Source: Amycolatopsis aidingensis
GTDB taxonomy: Bacteria; Actinomycetota; Actinomycetes; Mycobacteriales; Pseudonocardiaceae
DNA length: 64,000 nucleotides
Reading direction: 5' to 3'
Assembly: GCF_018885265.1 (NCBI RefSeq)
Contig: NZ_CP076538.1
Span: 3,446,001 to 3,510,000, forward strand
The notes under the pieces were generated by a model. The model saw only the letters and a program-made list of their open reading frames with translations, ran no database searches and was not told where the DNA came from. Of this stretch, positions 62,985-64,000 are shown piece by piece. The first letter of the stretch is position 1, and each line of letters begins with the position of its first letter. The translations under genes were made by a program, and so were the position numbers.

Positions 62985-63506
62985 ATGTGGGACCTCGTCG
63001 CGTTCTGGACGCTGGCCGTGCTGGCCGTCGCCTCGGCCGCGCTGGTGTTCCGGGTGGACTCCATGGCGCGGGCTACCGTGCTGCTGCTCGCCTCGTTCCT
63101 GTGTGTTGCGGGCGAGATGCTGCTGCTGGACCTGCATTACCTCGGCGCGCTGGTGGTGCTGATGATGACCGCGGAAATGGCCATCATGGCGGTGTTCATG
63201 ATCATGCTGATGATGAACCCGGCCGGGCTGGAACCGATGTCCATGGTGCACAACCGGCGCGGGGCGCTGGTCATCTCGGTCACCGTGTTCCTCGCGCTGG
63301 CCGCAGCCATCCTGCTGGCCCCGCTCCCGGAGCGGGCCCCGTCCCGGCCCGCCGACCCCACGCACCAGCTCGGTACGGCGATCATGGGCGGGAAGATGCT
63401 GGTGATGATGATCATCGGGGCGGGTCTGTTCGCCACCATGATCGCGGCGACCGTGCTCGCCACCGCCCGTGGTAGGTACGGCGCGGCGGGGGAGGTGCGC
63501 CGGTGA
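62985..63506 (+). CDS. nuoJ: NADH-quinone oxidoreductase subunit J
   Basis: A 173-aa membrane subunit. FWTLAVLAVASAALVFRVDSMARATVLLLASFLCVAGEMLLLDLHYLGALVVLMMTAEMAIMAVFMIMLM follows the NuoJ layout (helix 1, then the broken helix 3 region), with MM-TAEMAIM in place of YVGAVxVLFLF. The gap to nuoH is only 9 bp, so no nuoI lies between them. It overlaps nuoK by GTGA. Confidence 0.88.
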   Translation: MWDLVAFWTLAVLAVASAALVFRVDSMARATVLLLASFLCVAGEMLLLDLHYLGALVVLMMTAEMAIMAVFMIMLMMNPAGLEPMSMVHNRRGALVISVTVFLALAAAILLAPLPERAPSRPADPTHQLGTAIMGGKMLVMMIIGAGLFATMIAATVLATARGRYGAAGEVRR

Positions 63507-63808
63507 CCCTGCAGGCGGTGTTGCTGCTGGCCGCGGCGCTGTTCGCGGTCGGCCTTTACGGCGCCCTTTCCCAGCAGTCGATCGTCATGCTGATGATGGG
63601 CCTGGAGGTCATGCTGAACGCGGTGCTCGTCGCCGCGGCCGGTATCTGGTACTACGCCTGGCCCGGCGGCGCGGACGGGCAGGTGCTCGTGCTCGTGGCC
63701 ATGGCGCTGATGGCGATCGAGATGGCGATGGGTTTCGGCGCGGCGCTCGCGTTGTTCCGGGCACGGGATGTGGATGTCACCGATGCGGCCGCGGACCTCT
63801 CCGGATGA
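63503..63808 (+). CDS. nuoK: NADH-quinone oxidoreductase subunit K
   Basis: A 101-aa subunit with three helices. LYGALSQQSIVMLMMGLEVMLNAVLVAAAGIWYY carries the conserved GLExMLNAxNL-like membrane glutamate; VLVAMALMAIEMAMGFGAALALF carries the second membrane glutamate. Both are used in proton translocation. It overlaps both neighbours by four bases. Confidence 0.93.
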   Translation: MTLQAVLLLAAALFAVGLYGALSQQSIVMLMMGLEVMLNAVLVAAAGIWYYAWPGGADGQVLVLVAMALMAIEMAMGFGAALALFRARDVDVTDAAADLSG

Positions 63809-64000
63809 GCGCGTTGCTGACGCTGCCCGGGCTGCCGCTCGCCGCCGGGGCCGCGCTGCTGTGCGCGGGCCGCCGGGCCGACCGGTGGGCTCCCGCCGGT
63901 GCGCTCGCGGTGGCGGCCGGGGTGCTGGCCCTGGCCGTGGCCGTCGCGCTCACCCGGCCCGGGCTCAGGTTGCCACTGCTGGCGGGCCTGCCTGCCGGTC
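63805..64000 (+). CDS. nuoL: NADH-quinone oxidoreductase subunit L, N-terminus (partial)
   Basis: The first 65 codons (MSALLTLPGLPLAAGAALLCAG...) of a membrane protein run off the right edge. Start overlaps the nuoK stop as ATGA. The assignment to NuoL (antiporter-like subunit) comes mainly from the A-H-J-K order; the hydrophobic N-terminus agrees but is not diagnostic. Confidence 0.7.
   Translation, partial: MSALLTLPGLPLAAGAALLCAGRRADRWAPAGALAVAAGVLALAVAVALTRPGLRLPLLAGLPAG

Overview
The window is about 64 kb of very GC-rich DNA with dense, often ATGA/GTGA-overlapping genes, GTG starts, IdeR/DmdR-type iron boxes, NRPS/PKS genes, a SigB/SigF-family stress sigma factor and a second partial complex I locus. 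Together these point to a filamentous actinomycete, most likely Pseudonocardiaceae (Amycolatopsis, Saccharopolyspora and relatives). That placement is inferred from gene content and style, not from a search.

Region 1 (1-11.97 kb) combines selenium metabolism, formate oxidation and salvage-like enzymes. The 3' end of selA overlaps selB. Convergent to them lies a three-subunit formate dehydrogenase operon. Its catalytic subunit is interrupted by an in-frame TGA at the exact selenocysteine position of the FdnG/FdhF family, and a perfect SECIS-like hairpin follows 11 nt after that TGA. Upstream on the same minus strand are two small unknown ORFs, a CocE/NonD-type serine hydrolase, an ATP-grasp ligase and a frameshifted LigD-type polymerase.

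Region 2 (12.2-36.2 kb) is a catecholate siderophore locus. Iron boxes at 12214, 18880 and (half-degenerate) 24265 precede three transcription units. The first makes 2,3-dihydroxybenzoate (isochorismatase, a dedicated DAHP synthase, DhbA, DhbC, DhbE, a free aryl carrier protein) and includes a siderophore-interacting reductase. The second is a complete ferric-siderophore ABC importer. The third is a 3480-aa NRPS (C-A-T-E-C-A-T-E-C, no thioesterase) with an MFS exporter. A small unrelated insert (DUF6010-like protein, a membrane protein and a divergent MarR regulator with a clear palindromic operator) sits at 22.8-24.2 kb.

Region 3 (36.4-51.7 kb) is an unusual iterative PKS/PUFA-synthase-like cassette: a FabG-like reductase, an AT-ACP protein, an 1818-aa fusion of FabL-type enoyl reductase, KS, inactive KS (CLF-like), KR and DH, and an acyl-CoA oxidase. 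An XRE regulator, a DUF5988-like peptide, a TPR-type regulator and a divergent IspH/LytB-like protein follow. This is the best candidate for an undescribed system.

Region 4 (50.2-60.7 kb) looks like a general-stress regulon island. It holds SDR and DUF2267 genes, a UXS-type epimerase, a pyruvyltransferase-like protein, an AI-2E permease, a zinc alcohol dehydrogenase, small proteins, a DinB protein, a lipoprotein, an acetate transporter, a decayed SDR pseudogene, a ChaB protein and the sigma factor itself. Many of these genes carry GGTTT-N14/15-GGGTAC/T promoters, several apparently leaderless and two arranged as bidirectional pairs. Region 5 (60.7 kb to the edge) is a compact nuo operon (A, an unknown NuoD-reminiscent protein, H, J, K, L start) beginning just after a similar promoter.
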